The notes beneath the pieces are model-generated. The model saw only the letters and a program-made list of their open reading frames with translations. It was not told where the DNA came from and did not search any database. A DNA stretch of 32,342 nucleotides from Roseovarius sp. GTDB lineage: Bacteria > Pseudomonadota > Alphaproteobacteria > Rhodobacterales > Rhodobacteraceae. The stretch is taken from positions 1 to 32,342 of the forward strand of contig NZ_JAGPVV010000204.1 in assembly GCF_018066915.1 (NCBI RefSeq). Direction: 5' to 3'. Each line of letters starts with the position of its first letter. Within the stretch, counting starts at the first letter, position 1. Shown here piece after piece: positions 1-8,454 of the stretch. The translations under genes were made by a program, and so were the position numbers.

Positions 1-1022
1 CGCGCCAATTGCCCGGTCATCTGGGTGGCGCGCATGTATTCCGGCGTGCCAAAGGCCGGTGCGCCGGATTTCATGTCAACATTCGAGGTAAAAGTGCCAA
101 TCGCACAGGGCGCGCCAGGGCGGATCAGTTGCGCCAGAACCACCGCACAGAGCGCCTCGGCGATGGATTGCGCCACCGCCCCCGCCATCGTCACCGGCGC
201 CATGGCCCCGGCCAAAGTAAACGGCGTGACCACCAGCCCCTGACCGCGCCGCGCCAGCCGCATCCAGCCGTCCAGCATCGGATAGTCATGCTTGAGCGGC
301 GAGGTGGAGTTGATGTTGGTATACATGCGCGGGCTGGCCTCGAATTCCTCGTGGCTCAAACCCCCCGCAATCCGCACCATCTCCATCACGTCATCGACCC
401 GCTCTGCGCCCAAGCTATAGGCATGCATCGCCTTGTCGGTCAGCGTCAGCTTGTCATAGAGCACGTCGAGGTGCCGGACGCTGGCATGGATATCCTGCGG
501 CTCGACCGGATAGCCGCCCGCGAAATGGATACAGTTGAAATATTGCGTCAGTTTCAAGAGGTTCTGGCACATCTCGCGCGTGCCTGCGACCTTGCGCCCA
601 ATCTTCATGTCCCAATAACTCGGCGGTGACGACACATTGCCAAAATTAAGGTGATTGCCCCCCATGGTGATCCGGCGGTCCGGGTTGCGCGGCGTGATGG
701 TCCAGCTTTCGGGTGCCTTGGCGATCATCTCCATGACGAAATCGCGGCCCATGCGGACATTCTCGCCATTGATCTTGCAGCCACCGGACGCGCGCAGGAT
801 TTCAACCGCCTCGGGGTTGAGAAACTCGATCCCGATCTCTTCAAGTATACGCATCGCGCCATCGTGAATCGCCAACACCCCCGCATCGGTCAGAGGCTCG
901 GTCGGGCGATCGCGGTTGATGGGCGGGTTCCACGGCATCTGTTCGATGACCGCGCTGCCGCGCCGGGCCACCCCGCCTGCGCGCCCACCGCTGCGTGTCC
1001 TGCGTTTGAGATCTTCGGCCAT
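1..1022 (-). CDS. Trimethylamine methyltransferase (MttB) family protein, partial (runs off the left edge)
   Basis: Reverse-strand frame open from ATG at 1022 to the window edge: MAEDLKRRTRSGGRAGGVARRGSAVIEQMPWNPPINRDRPTEPLTDAGVLAIHDGAMRILEEIGIEFLNPEAVEILRASGG...; MttB-superfamily look; GGAGGGG Shine-Dalgarno just upstream. Absent from the ORF track because it has no stop inside the window. Confidence 0.85.
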   Translation of the reverse strand, partial: MAEDLKRRTRSGGRAGGVARRGSAVIEQMPWNPPINRDRPTEPLTDAGVLAIHDGAMRILEEIGIEFLNPEAVEILRASGGCKINGENVRMGRDFVMEMIAKAPESWTITPRNPDRRITMGGNHLNFGNVSSPPSYWDMKIGRKVAGTREMCQNLLKLTQYFNCIHFAGGYPVEPQDIHASVRHLDVLYDKLTLTDKAMHAYSLGAERVDDVMEMVRIAGGLSHEEFEASPRMYTNINSTSPLKHDYPMLDGWMRLARRGQGLVVTPFTLAGAMAPVTMAGAVAQSIAEALCAVVLAQLIRPGAPCAIGTFTSNVDMKSGAPAFGTPEYMRATQMTGQLA

Positions 1023-1122
1023 CTGATGCCCCTCCGGTGCTCGTTTGACCTCACGAAACACCGCTCAGGGCGACCTCACATGCCGCTTAGCGACGTATGC
1101 TGTCGTTTTTGCTTTTCGCGGA

Positions 1123-2022
1123 TCACGATTGCAGCGCCATGCGCCGCCGCCCGGTCTGCCAGAGGTAGATCGCCAGCGTGACCACCACGATCAGCCCCCC
1201 CAAGAGCATCATCGGCGTCGGCCCCTCACCGGTGCCCAGCCAGACCCAGAGCGGCCCAAGAACGGTCTCGAGCAGCAACAAGAGGCTCACATTCGAGGCG
1301 TGGGTATAGCGCGACGCAAGCGAGAGCGAAAAGAACGACACCGGCAAGATCACCAGACCACAGATCGCAATCGCCCAGACCTCGCCTTGCATCATGGCCG
1401 CAGGCCCGGTCACAAACACGCCAGAGGCCCCCGCCAGCACCGCGCCCAACCCGATCACCAAAAGGATCGGCACCTGCGGTTGCGCCCGCAGGATCACGAA
1501 ATTGAGCGCCAGCACCATCGCCACGCCCAGTCCAGCCAGTGCCCCCCAGAGCGCGGCGCGGTCCAGCGTCACATCGCCATGCCCGCCGCCAAACACCGCG
1601 AGCGCGATGCCCGCCATGACCACGACAATGGTGATCCATGTGGAGGTGCGCGTCGGCTCTCCGATGATGACCCGCGCAAAGAGTGCCGCGAACACCGGCA
1701 CGGTGGCCACGCCAAAGAGAACGACAGCGACCGGCGCATTGGCAATGCCTAGGCTGAAGAGCGTCGCGTTGGCATATTGGCAGATCACGATGCCAATCCC
1801 GTACCCACTGACCAGAACACCCAGATCGCGCAGACGGTGCCTAGAGGTCACGGCCCAGAAGATCAGGAAAACAAGGCCCATCATCAAGCCGCGCCAGCCG
1901 ACCATCTGATAGCCGCCCATGCCCGACCACCGCATGAAGAGCGCATCGGGCGTGAGCATCAGCGCGCCGAACGTCGCCAGCGCCAGCCCGAACAGGGGAT
2001 GTTGCCTCATGCGGTCAGCCAA
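1123..2022 (-). CDS. EamA/DMT-family transporter
   Basis: 299 aa, about 10 hydrophobic segments; DMT-like sequence (ALMLTPDALFMRWSGMGGYQMVGWRGL...; C-terminal LLLLLETVLGPLWVWLGTGEGPTPMMLLGGLIVV). Confidence 0.88.
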   Translation of the reverse strand: MADRMRQHPLFGLALATFGALMLTPDALFMRWSGMGGYQMVGWRGLMMGLVFLIFWAVTSRHRLRDLGVLVSGYGIGIVICQYANATLFSLGIANAPVAVVLFGVATVPVFAALFARVIIGEPTRTSTWITIVVVMAGIALAVFGGGHGDVTLDRAALWGALAGLGVAMVLALNFVILRAQPQVPILLVIGLGAVLAGASGVFVTGPAAMMQGEVWAIAICGLVILPVSFFSLSLASRYTHASNVSLLLLLETVLGPLWVWLGTGEGPTPMMLLGGLIVVVTLAIYLWQTGRRRMALQS

Positions 2023-2699
2023 GCCGGGATATGGCCGATGTCAGGCAGCACGATATCGGCGAGCGATTCCAGATCGGCGCGGCTCGCCGTGCCGGTCAGA
2101 ACGCCCACGCATTGCATCCCCGCCGCACGCCCTGCCATCAGGTCATGGGTGCTGTCACCCACCATGACCACGCGCGCAGGCTCTAGCGCCATGGCGCGCG
2201 CAAAGGCCAAGAGCGGCCCCGGCGCAGGCTTGGCCCCATAGCCCGAATCAAACCCCGCGATGAAATCGAAATGCCCAAGCACCCCGGCCTTGCCCAGATG
2301 CGCGCGCGCACCGTATTCGGTGTCATTGGTCATCACGCCCAGCCGCAGCCCTCGCGCGGCCAACCCTTCAAGATAGGGGGCAAGGGGCACCGCCGGGGCA
2401 AGCGGTGCGGTGGCCGCACTCAGCCTCAGGTGATCCTCGATCTCGTCCACGGCCCGGCCCGGTAAGGCGCGGCCCAGACATTCGGCGGCTTCCCGGTTGG
2501 TGCCCGCAATGATCGGGCTGGTGGGGTGAAATCGCCGCGCCACCAGATCGTAATGCGCCTCATGGGCCATCCGCGCCATGACATCGGGGGAACCCTCCGA
2601 GAGATCGGCAATGACCCCATGCGCCCACACGCTCCAGGTCGCGTGGAAATCAAAGAGCGTGCCGTCCTTGTCAAAGAGAATTCCGTCGGCGCGGCTCAT
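2007..2699 (-). CDS. HAD-family hydrolase, phosphoglycolate phosphatase-like
   Basis: HAD motifs FDKDGTLFD, MTNDT, and VVMVGDSTHDLMAGRAAGM; overlaps the downstream EamA start by 16 bp. Confidence 0.9.
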   Translation of the reverse strand: MSRADGILFDKDGTLFDFHATWSVWAHGVIADLSEGSPDVMARMAHEAHYDLVARRFHPTSPIIAGTNREAAECLGRALPGRAVDEIEDHLRLSAATAPLAPAVPLAPYLEGLAARGLRLGVMTNDTEYGARAHLGKAGVLGHFDFIAGFDSGYGAKPAPGPLLAFARAMALEPARVVMVGDSTHDLMAGRAAGMQCVGVLTGTASRADLESLADIVLPDIGHIPAWLTA

Positions 2700-2980
2700 G
2701 TCCAGCTCATCTGTGCCCCGCCCGGCAAGGCCGCACGCGCCATCATCGGCGTCTCGTATTTCATCCCCTGCGCGTCGCAGAACCGCACGACCCAGGCATC
2801 ATCCATCATCAGAAAATCCAGCACCGCACCCAGAAATTCCGGCTCTGTCGCGCGCACGCGCAGGTCCTGCTCCGAGGCACCCGTCGCCCCAAGGAACACC
2901 GGCAAGAGCTCGTCCTGCGCCGCAAGCCAGCCCAGCGCCTGCAAGGCAATCGTTTCGGCGGTTTCCTGCTGCATCGTCAT
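2696..2980 (-). CDS. DUF3572 family protein
   Basis: MTMQQETAETIALQALGWLAAQDELLPVFLGATGASEQDLRVRATEPEFLGAVLDFLMMDDAWVVRFC resembles DUF3572; 4-bp overlap with the HAD start; the upstream in-frame ATG at 3034 is less likely. Confidence 0.8.
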   Translation of the reverse strand: MTMQQETAETIALQALGWLAAQDELLPVFLGATGASEQDLRVRATEPEFLGAVLDFLMMDDAWVVRFCDAQGMKYETPMMARAALPGGAQMSWT

Positions 2981-3066
2981 CCCGGTTAATTTCTGGAAAG
3001 GTTTTCTTAACCTCTGCCATGGATAGTGAACCAATCGTAAAGGGCAAGAGCAAAGGCGTCGCGTCC

Positions 3067-4458
3067 ATGTCAGGAAAAATTCTGATCGTCGACGATCTTG
3101 CGACCAACAGGATCGTGTTGAAGGTCAAATTATGCCACGCACATTACGAGGTCGTTCAAGCGGCCTCGGCCAAAGAGGCGCTGCGCCTTGTCGCCGTAGA
3201 GCGCCCTGATCTGATCCTGGCAAATGCCTGCCTGCCCGATACCACGGCCTCGGACTTCCTCACCGCCCTGCGCCGCGCCGAAGGAAACCGGACCATTCCC
3301 GTGATGTTCCTCCAGACGACGGACTGTCCGACCGAACGCCGCGCAGCCCTCAGCGCCGGGGCGGACGACATTCTGAGCAAACCGGTGCCCGAGGCGCTGC
3401 TCTTGGCGCGCCTGCGCAATCTTCTGCGCCAGCATCACGGCGAACAGGAACTCAGCCTGCAAATTGGTGGCGCACAGGCCCTTGGCTTTGCCGAGGCCCC
3501 TCCGGGCTTTGATGCGCCGGGCCGCATCGGGATCATCGCCCGCTCGCGCGCCGGGGCCTATGGCCTGCAAACCCTGCTGGCGCGCCATTCCGCCCATGCC
3601 ACAACCGTCATCGACGCCGACCGCGCCCTGTCGCTCTCGGATACGCAGCCGCCCGCCGATGTCTATCTCCTGCAGATCACCGGGGCAGAGGCCGAAGAGG
3701 GCCTGCGTCTTTTGGCCGAACTCAAGGCCGCACCGCGCAGCCGCTGCCGCCCGATCATCGCACTGGTCGAGGCCGATGCCGCCTCTCTTGGCGTGACCGT
3801 GCTCGACATGGGCGCGGATGACGTGATCACAGGAGATCCCGATCCGCGAGAGCTGATTCTCCGCCTCTCGGCGCAACTGCGCCGCAAACGACGCGGCGAG
3901 CGCCTGCGCGCGGCGCTGCGCGACGGGCTCAACGCGGCCATGTTCGACCCGCTGACCGGCGCGCATAACCGCCGCTTTGCCCTGCCCTTCCTGCAACGTC
4001 TGATCGAATCCAGCCAGACATCCGGCGAGAGTTTTGCCGTGATGCTGGCCGACCTCGACTTTTTCAAACAGGTCAATGACCGCCATGGGCACGCGGCCGG
4101 CGACGAGGTGCTCTGCGCGGTCACGCGCCACTTGCGCGCACATCTGCGCGATGGCGACATGCTCGCCCGCATCGGCGGCGAGGAGTTTCTGATCGTGACC
4201 CCCGCCACCAGCCGCAGGCGCGCCCAGCGCACCGCCGACCGGCTCTGCGCCATGATTGCCCAGACCCCCATCGCGGTCACGGCCCAGACGCCCCCGCTGC
4301 ATGTCACCATCTCCATCGGCGTGACCATGGCCACACCGTCACCCACCGGCCCCGCGCCCGGTGTCGGGCAATTGCTGGAAGAGGCGGATCGCGCGCTCTA
4401 TGCGGCCAAGGCGCAGGGGCGCAACATGGTCACGTTCTGCGCCCGCTCCGCCGCCTGA
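3067..4458 (+). CDS. pleD: PleD-like response regulator diguanylate cyclase (REC-REC-GGDEF)
   Basis: MSGKILIVDDLATNRIVLKVKL (REC1), degenerate REC2, GGEEF active site (MLARIGGEEFLIV) with RxxD I-site (RDGD) five residues upstream. The track start at 2578 extends back over the divergent DUF3572 gene and is rejected. Confidence 0.92.
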   Translation: MSGKILIVDDLATNRIVLKVKLCHAHYEVVQAASAKEALRLVAVERPDLILANACLPDTTASDFLTALRRAEGNRTIPVMFLQTTDCPTERRAALSAGADDILSKPVPEALLLARLRNLLRQHHGEQELSLQIGGAQALGFAEAPPGFDAPGRIGIIARSRAGAYGLQTLLARHSAHATTVIDADRALSLSDTQPPADVYLLQITGAEAEEGLRLLAELKAAPRSRCRPIIALVEADAASLGVTVLDMGADDVITGDPDPRELILRLSAQLRRKRRGERLRAALRDGLNAAMFDPLTGAHNRRFALPFLQRLIESSQTSGESFAVMLADLDFFKQVNDRHGHAAGDEVLCAVTRHLRAHLRDGDMLARIGGEEFLIVTPATSRRRAQRTADRLCAMIAQTPIAVTAQTPPLHVTISIGVTMATPSPTGPAPGVGQLLEEADRALYAAKAQGRNMVTFCARSAA

Positions 4459-5373
4459 TCACCGCTCCTGTCCCAGCCGAAAGGCGCGCGGCGATTGTCC
4501 CCAGACCTCGACAAAGGCGCGGGTAAACGCGCTGCGGCTGGCAAAGCCCACCATTTGCGCCACCCGTTTGACCGGCACACGCTGATCCACCAAGAGCTGC
4601 GCCGCGCGCGCCAATCGCAACGCCCGCAGAAATCCCATCGGACCCTGCCCATAGGCGGCCTGAAACCGCTCTGCAAACCGCGACCGGCTCATGCCCGCAG
4701 CCTCGGCAAGACTCTCGAGCGCATGGGGCGCGCCGGGATCATCGAGCATCACGCAGAGCGCCCGCCACAGCCCCGGATCGGCCAACGCGCCCACCCACAT
4801 GACAGCGGGATCACCCGCCTCGAGCCGCCCGCGCAACATCTCGATCACGCATTGCAAGAGCAGAACGCGCACCATGGCCCGCCCGCCGGTCCGCTGCTGC
4901 GACACCTCGCCCAGCAAGGTCTCCATCGCCCGCGCGGCCCCCGGTGCCGTGTTCAGATCAAGACTGAGCGGCGCGCGCATGAGATCAATCAGCCCATGCG
5001 TGCCCCGGAGCCCCAGATGCAGCCGCGCACAGAGCACGACCATCGTGCCCTCGCCCTCGCCGCGCGCCACGTGTTCCTCAAGATCAAGCCCCGCAGGCTT
5101 GCACTCCGGCACCACCGTGGCACCTTTGCCATTGTGGCTCAGCGAATGGCGCGCACAGGATGGCACCAGCACCATCCGCCCCGGCGCAAGCGCAATCGGC
5201 GCATGCCCCTGCAAGCTCAGATGCCCCTCCCCGCTCAGGACATAATGCAACGTCGCGCCCGGCACCCGCCCAAGCCCGAGACTGCACATCCCCTCCAGCG
5301 CACAGAGCGCAAAGGGCTCTGGCCGGATGTCGAGCTCGCTCAGGATTCGGTCATGGGTCTCGGTGATCTGCAT
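4459..5373 (-). CDS. AraC-family transcriptional regulator with N-terminal cupin domain
   Basis: C-terminal double HTH (SLAEAAGMSRSRFAERFQAAYGQGPMGFLRALRLARAAQLL...VAQMVGFASRSAFTRAFVEVWGQSPRAFR); start at MQITETHDRILSEL. Confidence 0.9.
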   Translation of the reverse strand: MQITETHDRILSELDIRPEPFALCALEGMCSLGLGRVPGATLHYVLSGEGHLSLQGHAPIALAPGRMVLVPSCARHSLSHNGKGATVVPECKPAGLDLEEHVARGEGEGTMVVLCARLHLGLRGTHGLIDLMRAPLSLDLNTAPGAARAMETLLGEVSQQRTGGRAMVRVLLLQCVIEMLRGRLEAGDPAVMWVGALADPGLWRALCVMLDDPGAPHALESLAEAAGMSRSRFAERFQAAYGQGPMGFLRALRLARAAQLLVDQRVPVKRVAQMVGFASRSAFTRAFVEVWGQSPRAFRLGQER

Positions 5374-5504
5374 GGCGCAGAGCGTGCCACGGGCCGGGCG
5401 GGATTGGCACTGAAATAATGCCATGCGCCACGTATTCGGGACGCAAAGGCACATGGCCCCTGCCAATGTCGCCCCATTCAACCCCCACTCAGGAGAGAGA
5501 GACC

Positions 5505-6317
5505 ATGTGCAATTGTCATGACCACGACCACGAGCCGAAACTCACCCGCCGTCAGGCGCTGACCGGCACCGTGGCCCTTGCTGCCGCCGCGACCGGCCTT
5601 GCCGCCACCGGCGCTCAGGCGCAGGACAATCCCTATGCCGATCCCGCCGAACCGGCCCTGCCGCCCAGCGACATGAAGATCGACCTGACGCGCGTCGCCC
5701 TGGTCGTCACCGACCCGCAAAACGATTTTCTCAGCCCCAATGGCGTGACCTGGGGTGTGGTCGGCGCCAGTGTCGAGCGGAACAACACCGTCGCCAATAT
5801 CGAGAGCCTGTTCAAGGCGGCCAAGGCGGCGGGCATTACGGTCGCGGTCTCGCCGCATTACTACTATCCCACCGATCACGGCTGGAAGTTCGAAGGCGCG
5901 CTCGAAAAGCTGATGCACAAGATCGGCATGTTCGACCGCAAGGACCCGCTGTCGCTCGAAGGATTCGAAGGCTCGGGTGCCGATTTCCTCGATCTCTACA
6001 AACCCTACATCAACGACGGCAAGACCATCGTCACCTCGCCTCATAAACTCTACGGGCCAGAGCATAACGACCTTGCCCTGCAACTGCGCAAACAGGGCGT
6101 CGATCAGGTGATCCTCGCCGGCATGTCCGCCAACCTCTGCACCGAGAGCCATATGCGCGAATTGCTGGAACAGGGCTTCGAGGTCGCGGTGATCAAGGAC
6201 GCCACCGCCGCCGCCATGCTGCCCGAGGGCGATGGCTATCTCGCCGCCCTGATCAACTTCCGCTACATGGCCAACGCCGTCTGGACCACCGAAGAGGTCG
6301 TGGCGATGCTGGGCTAA
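5505..6317 (+). CDS. Cysteine hydrolase (isochorismatase-like family) with Tat signal peptide
   Basis: MCNCHDHDHEPKLTRRQALTGTVALAAAATGLAATGAQAQ twin-arginine signal; VVTDPQNDFLS and GMSANLCTESHMRELLEQGFEVAVIKDA family motifs including nucleophile Cys. Confidence 0.88.
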   Translation: MCNCHDHDHEPKLTRRQALTGTVALAAAATGLAATGAQAQDNPYADPAEPALPPSDMKIDLTRVALVVTDPQNDFLSPNGVTWGVVGASVERNNTVANIESLFKAAKAAGITVAVSPHYYYPTDHGWKFEGALEKLMHKIGMFDRKDPLSLEGFEGSGADFLDLYKPYINDGKTIVTSPHKLYGPEHNDLALQLRKQGVDQVILAGMSANLCTESHMRELLEQGFEVAVIKDATAAAMLPEGDGYLAALINFRYMANAVWTTEEVVAMLG

Positions 6318-6363
6318 CGCCCGCTGCCACTTTGCCTGCTTGCCGGGGATGACAGGCAGGCAC

Positions 6364-6396
6364 GCCCGCGCGGATCACGGACCGCGCGGGCATTTT
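6364..6396 (+). terminator. Rho-independent terminator after the cysteine hydrolase
   Basis: GCCCGCGCGG-atcacgga-CCGCGCGGGC followed by ATTTT; 10-bp perfect stem. Confidence 0.85.
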
Positions 6397-6455
6397 CATT
6401 TGCCGCGAACCGTCGTAACCATGATCCCAAGAGGCATCAGACAGGACAGCAGCAC

Positions 6456-7331
6456 ATGACAGAGACAATGATCGGGGTGATCGGCGGTTCCGGGCTCTAC
6501 GAGATTGACGGGCTGCAAGGGGCTGAATGGCGCAGGGTGGAAACCCCTTGGGGCGCGCCCTCGGATGCGATCCTCACCGGCACGCTCGACGGGGTGCCGA
6601 TGGCCTTTCTGCCCCGCCACGGGCGCGGTCATGTGCATAGCCCCTCTTCCGTGCCCTACCGCGCCAATATCGACGCGCTCAAACGTCTGGGTGTCACGGA
6701 TGTGATCTCTGTCTCGGCCTGCGGCTCGTTCCGCGAAGACATGGCACCGGGCGATTTCGTCCTTGTCGATCAGTATATCGACCGCACCTTTGCGCGCGAG
6801 AAATCCTTTTTCGGCCCCGGCTGCGTGGCCCATGTCAGCGTAGCGCATCCCACCTGTCCCCGCCTCTCAGAGGCCTGTGCTATAGCGGCAGAGGGGGCAG
6901 GCATCACCGTGCATCGCGCCGGCACCTACCTCGCCATGGAAGGCCCGCAATTCTCGACCCTCGCGGAATCGAACCTCTACCGCAATGTCTGGGGCTGCGA
7001 CGTGATCGGCATGACCGGCATGCCCGAGGCCAAACTCGCCCGCGAGGCGGAACTCTGCTATGCCTGCGTCGCCATGATCACCGACTATGATAGCTGGCAC
7101 CCGGATCACGGCGCGGTCGATATCACCGCCATCATCGCCACCCTCACCGGCAATGCCGACAAGGGGCGCAGCCTTCTTCGCCGCCTGCCTGCCCTTCTGG
7201 GGGCCGACCGCGCCCCCTGCCCGCATGGCTGCGACCGGGCGCTCGATTTTGCCCTGATCACCGCCCCCGAAAAACGCGATCCCGCGCTGATGGCGCGGCT
7301 CGACGCGGTGGCGGGGCGGGTGCTGGGCTGA
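6456..7331 (+). CDS. mtnP: S-methyl-5'-thioadenosine phosphorylase
   Basis: MIGVIGGSGLYEIDG..., LPRHGRGHVHSPSSVPYRANIDALKRLGV, MEGPQFSTLAESNLYR, GMTGMPEAKLAREAELCYACVAMITDYD. Confidence 0.95.
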   Translation: MTETMIGVIGGSGLYEIDGLQGAEWRRVETPWGAPSDAILTGTLDGVPMAFLPRHGRGHVHSPSSVPYRANIDALKRLGVTDVISVSACGSFREDMAPGDFVLVDQYIDRTFAREKSFFGPGCVAHVSVAHPTCPRLSEACAIAAEGAGITVHRAGTYLAMEGPQFSTLAESNLYRNVWGCDVIGMTGMPEAKLAREAELCYACVAMITDYDSWHPDHGAVDITAIIATLTGNADKGRSLLRRLPALLGADRAPCPHGCDRALDFALITAPEKRDPALMARLDAVAGRVLG

Positions 7332-7407
7332 TCGCCCCTGCTCAACTCTTCGCGCGCAGGCTGTCACACCACTGGACGCCCGCGCGCGCCGCGCCCACAA
7401 CAGGCGC

Positions 7408-7788
7408 ATGAGCCATTTCATCGACAAACTCACCAATCAACAGTGGCGCTATGCCATGGGCCGCCGCTTCGAGGCGCTCACCGATGAGATATTTCAGGTC
7501 ATCCGCTGGGTTCTGGTTGTGGGCTTTGCCAGCTATCTCGCGCGCACCAATGATCAGCCGATCATCCTCGTCACCTATTGGATTCTCTCGGCGCTGCTCT
7601 TTGGCTATATCGCCTCGCGCTTTCTCTTACGGCCTGAGATCGCCTTTCTCGGCAATCCGGCGGGGCGGCTTGGGCGCCTCCTACAATCCGCGCTCAATTT
7701 CCTCCTCTGCATCGTGGTCTTTGGCCTCACCCTCTGGGCCATCGGCACCCTGACCGAGGTCATCGCCCAGTATCGCACCACGCACTGA
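7408..7788 (+). CDS. Small membrane protein of unknown function (about 3 TM segments)
   Basis: 126 aa with hydrophobic stretches (VIRWVLVVGFASYLA; PIILVTYWILSALLFGYIASRFLL; LNFLLCIVVFGLTLWAIGTL), located between mtnP and apt. Confidence 0.7.
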   Translation: MSHFIDKLTNQQWRYAMGRRFEALTDEIFQVIRWVLVVGFASYLARTNDQPIILVTYWILSALLFGYIASRFLLRPEIAFLGNPAGRLGRLLQSALNFLLCIVVFGLTLWAIGTLTEVIAQYRTTH

Positions 7789-7848
7789 GCGCTTGCGCCC
7801 GCGCGCGCCCTGCGCCACAACCCTGCCGCAGCCAGCCGGAGCCACACC

Positions 7849-8388
7849 ATGCCACCGATTAAAACCGTCCGCGACTATATCCGCACCATCGTCGATTTCC
7901 CACATGAGGGGATTCTCTTTCGCGATGTGACCACGCTCTTTGCCGATCCGCGCGGCTTTCGCATGGCCATCGACCAGATGCTGCATCCCTATGCCGGCGA
8001 GCCCATCGACAAGGTGGCAGGGCTCGAGGCGCGCGGCTTCATCCTCGGCGGTGCCATCGCGCACCAATTGTCCGTGGGTTTCGTGCCGATCCGCAAAAAG
8101 GGCAAACTGCCCGGCGCGGTGATCTCAGAAGAGTATCAGCTCGAATATGGCGAAGCGGTGGTTGAAATCCATGATGACGCCATCCAGCCCGGCGAGCGCG
8201 TGCTCTTGGTCGATGACCTTCTGGCGACAGGCGGCACCGCAGCGGCGGGGATTCGGCTGATCGAACGGCTGGGCGGGATCATCACCGGCTGCGCCTTTGT
8301 CGTCGACCTGCCCGACTTGGGCGGCCACAAGCGGCTGACCGACATGGGCATGGACGTCCACACGCTCTGCACTTTCGAGGGGCTCTGA
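7849..8388 (+). CDS. apt: Adenine phosphoribosyltransferase
   Basis: [60 protein letters not shown] motif [16 protein letters not shown]. Confidence 0.96.
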   Translation: MPPIKTVRDYIRTIVDFPHEGILFRDVTTLFADPRGFRMAIDQMLHPYAGEPIDKVAGLEARGFILGGAIAHQLSVGFVPIRKKGKLPGAVISEEYQLEYGEAVVEIHDDAIQPGERVLLVDDLLATGGTAAAGIRLIERLGGIITGCAFVVDLPDLGGHKRLTDMGMDVHTLCTFEGL

Positions 8389-8394
8389 CCGCCC

Positions 8395-8419
8395 CTTTCA
8401 TCGTTCCCAAAATACTCAA
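8395..8419. repeat. Intergenic 25-nt motif, copy 1
   Basis: CTTTCATCGTTCCCAAAATACTCAA; 23/25 identical to 11332..11356. Confidence 0.7.
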
Positions 8420-8454
8420 ATTTCCCGATCCGCCACGGGACACAGCACATCCGG

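Noticed and set aside
2578-3066. N-terminal extension of the PleD ORF in the track
   Set aside because: Runs through the divergent DUF3572 gene; Ser/Pro/Arg-rich; the REC domain starts cleanly at ATG 3067.
3130-4302. 390-aa minus-strand ORF antisense to pleD
   Set aside because: Shadow ORF in GC-rich DNA; no recognisable domain, no separate regulatory signals.
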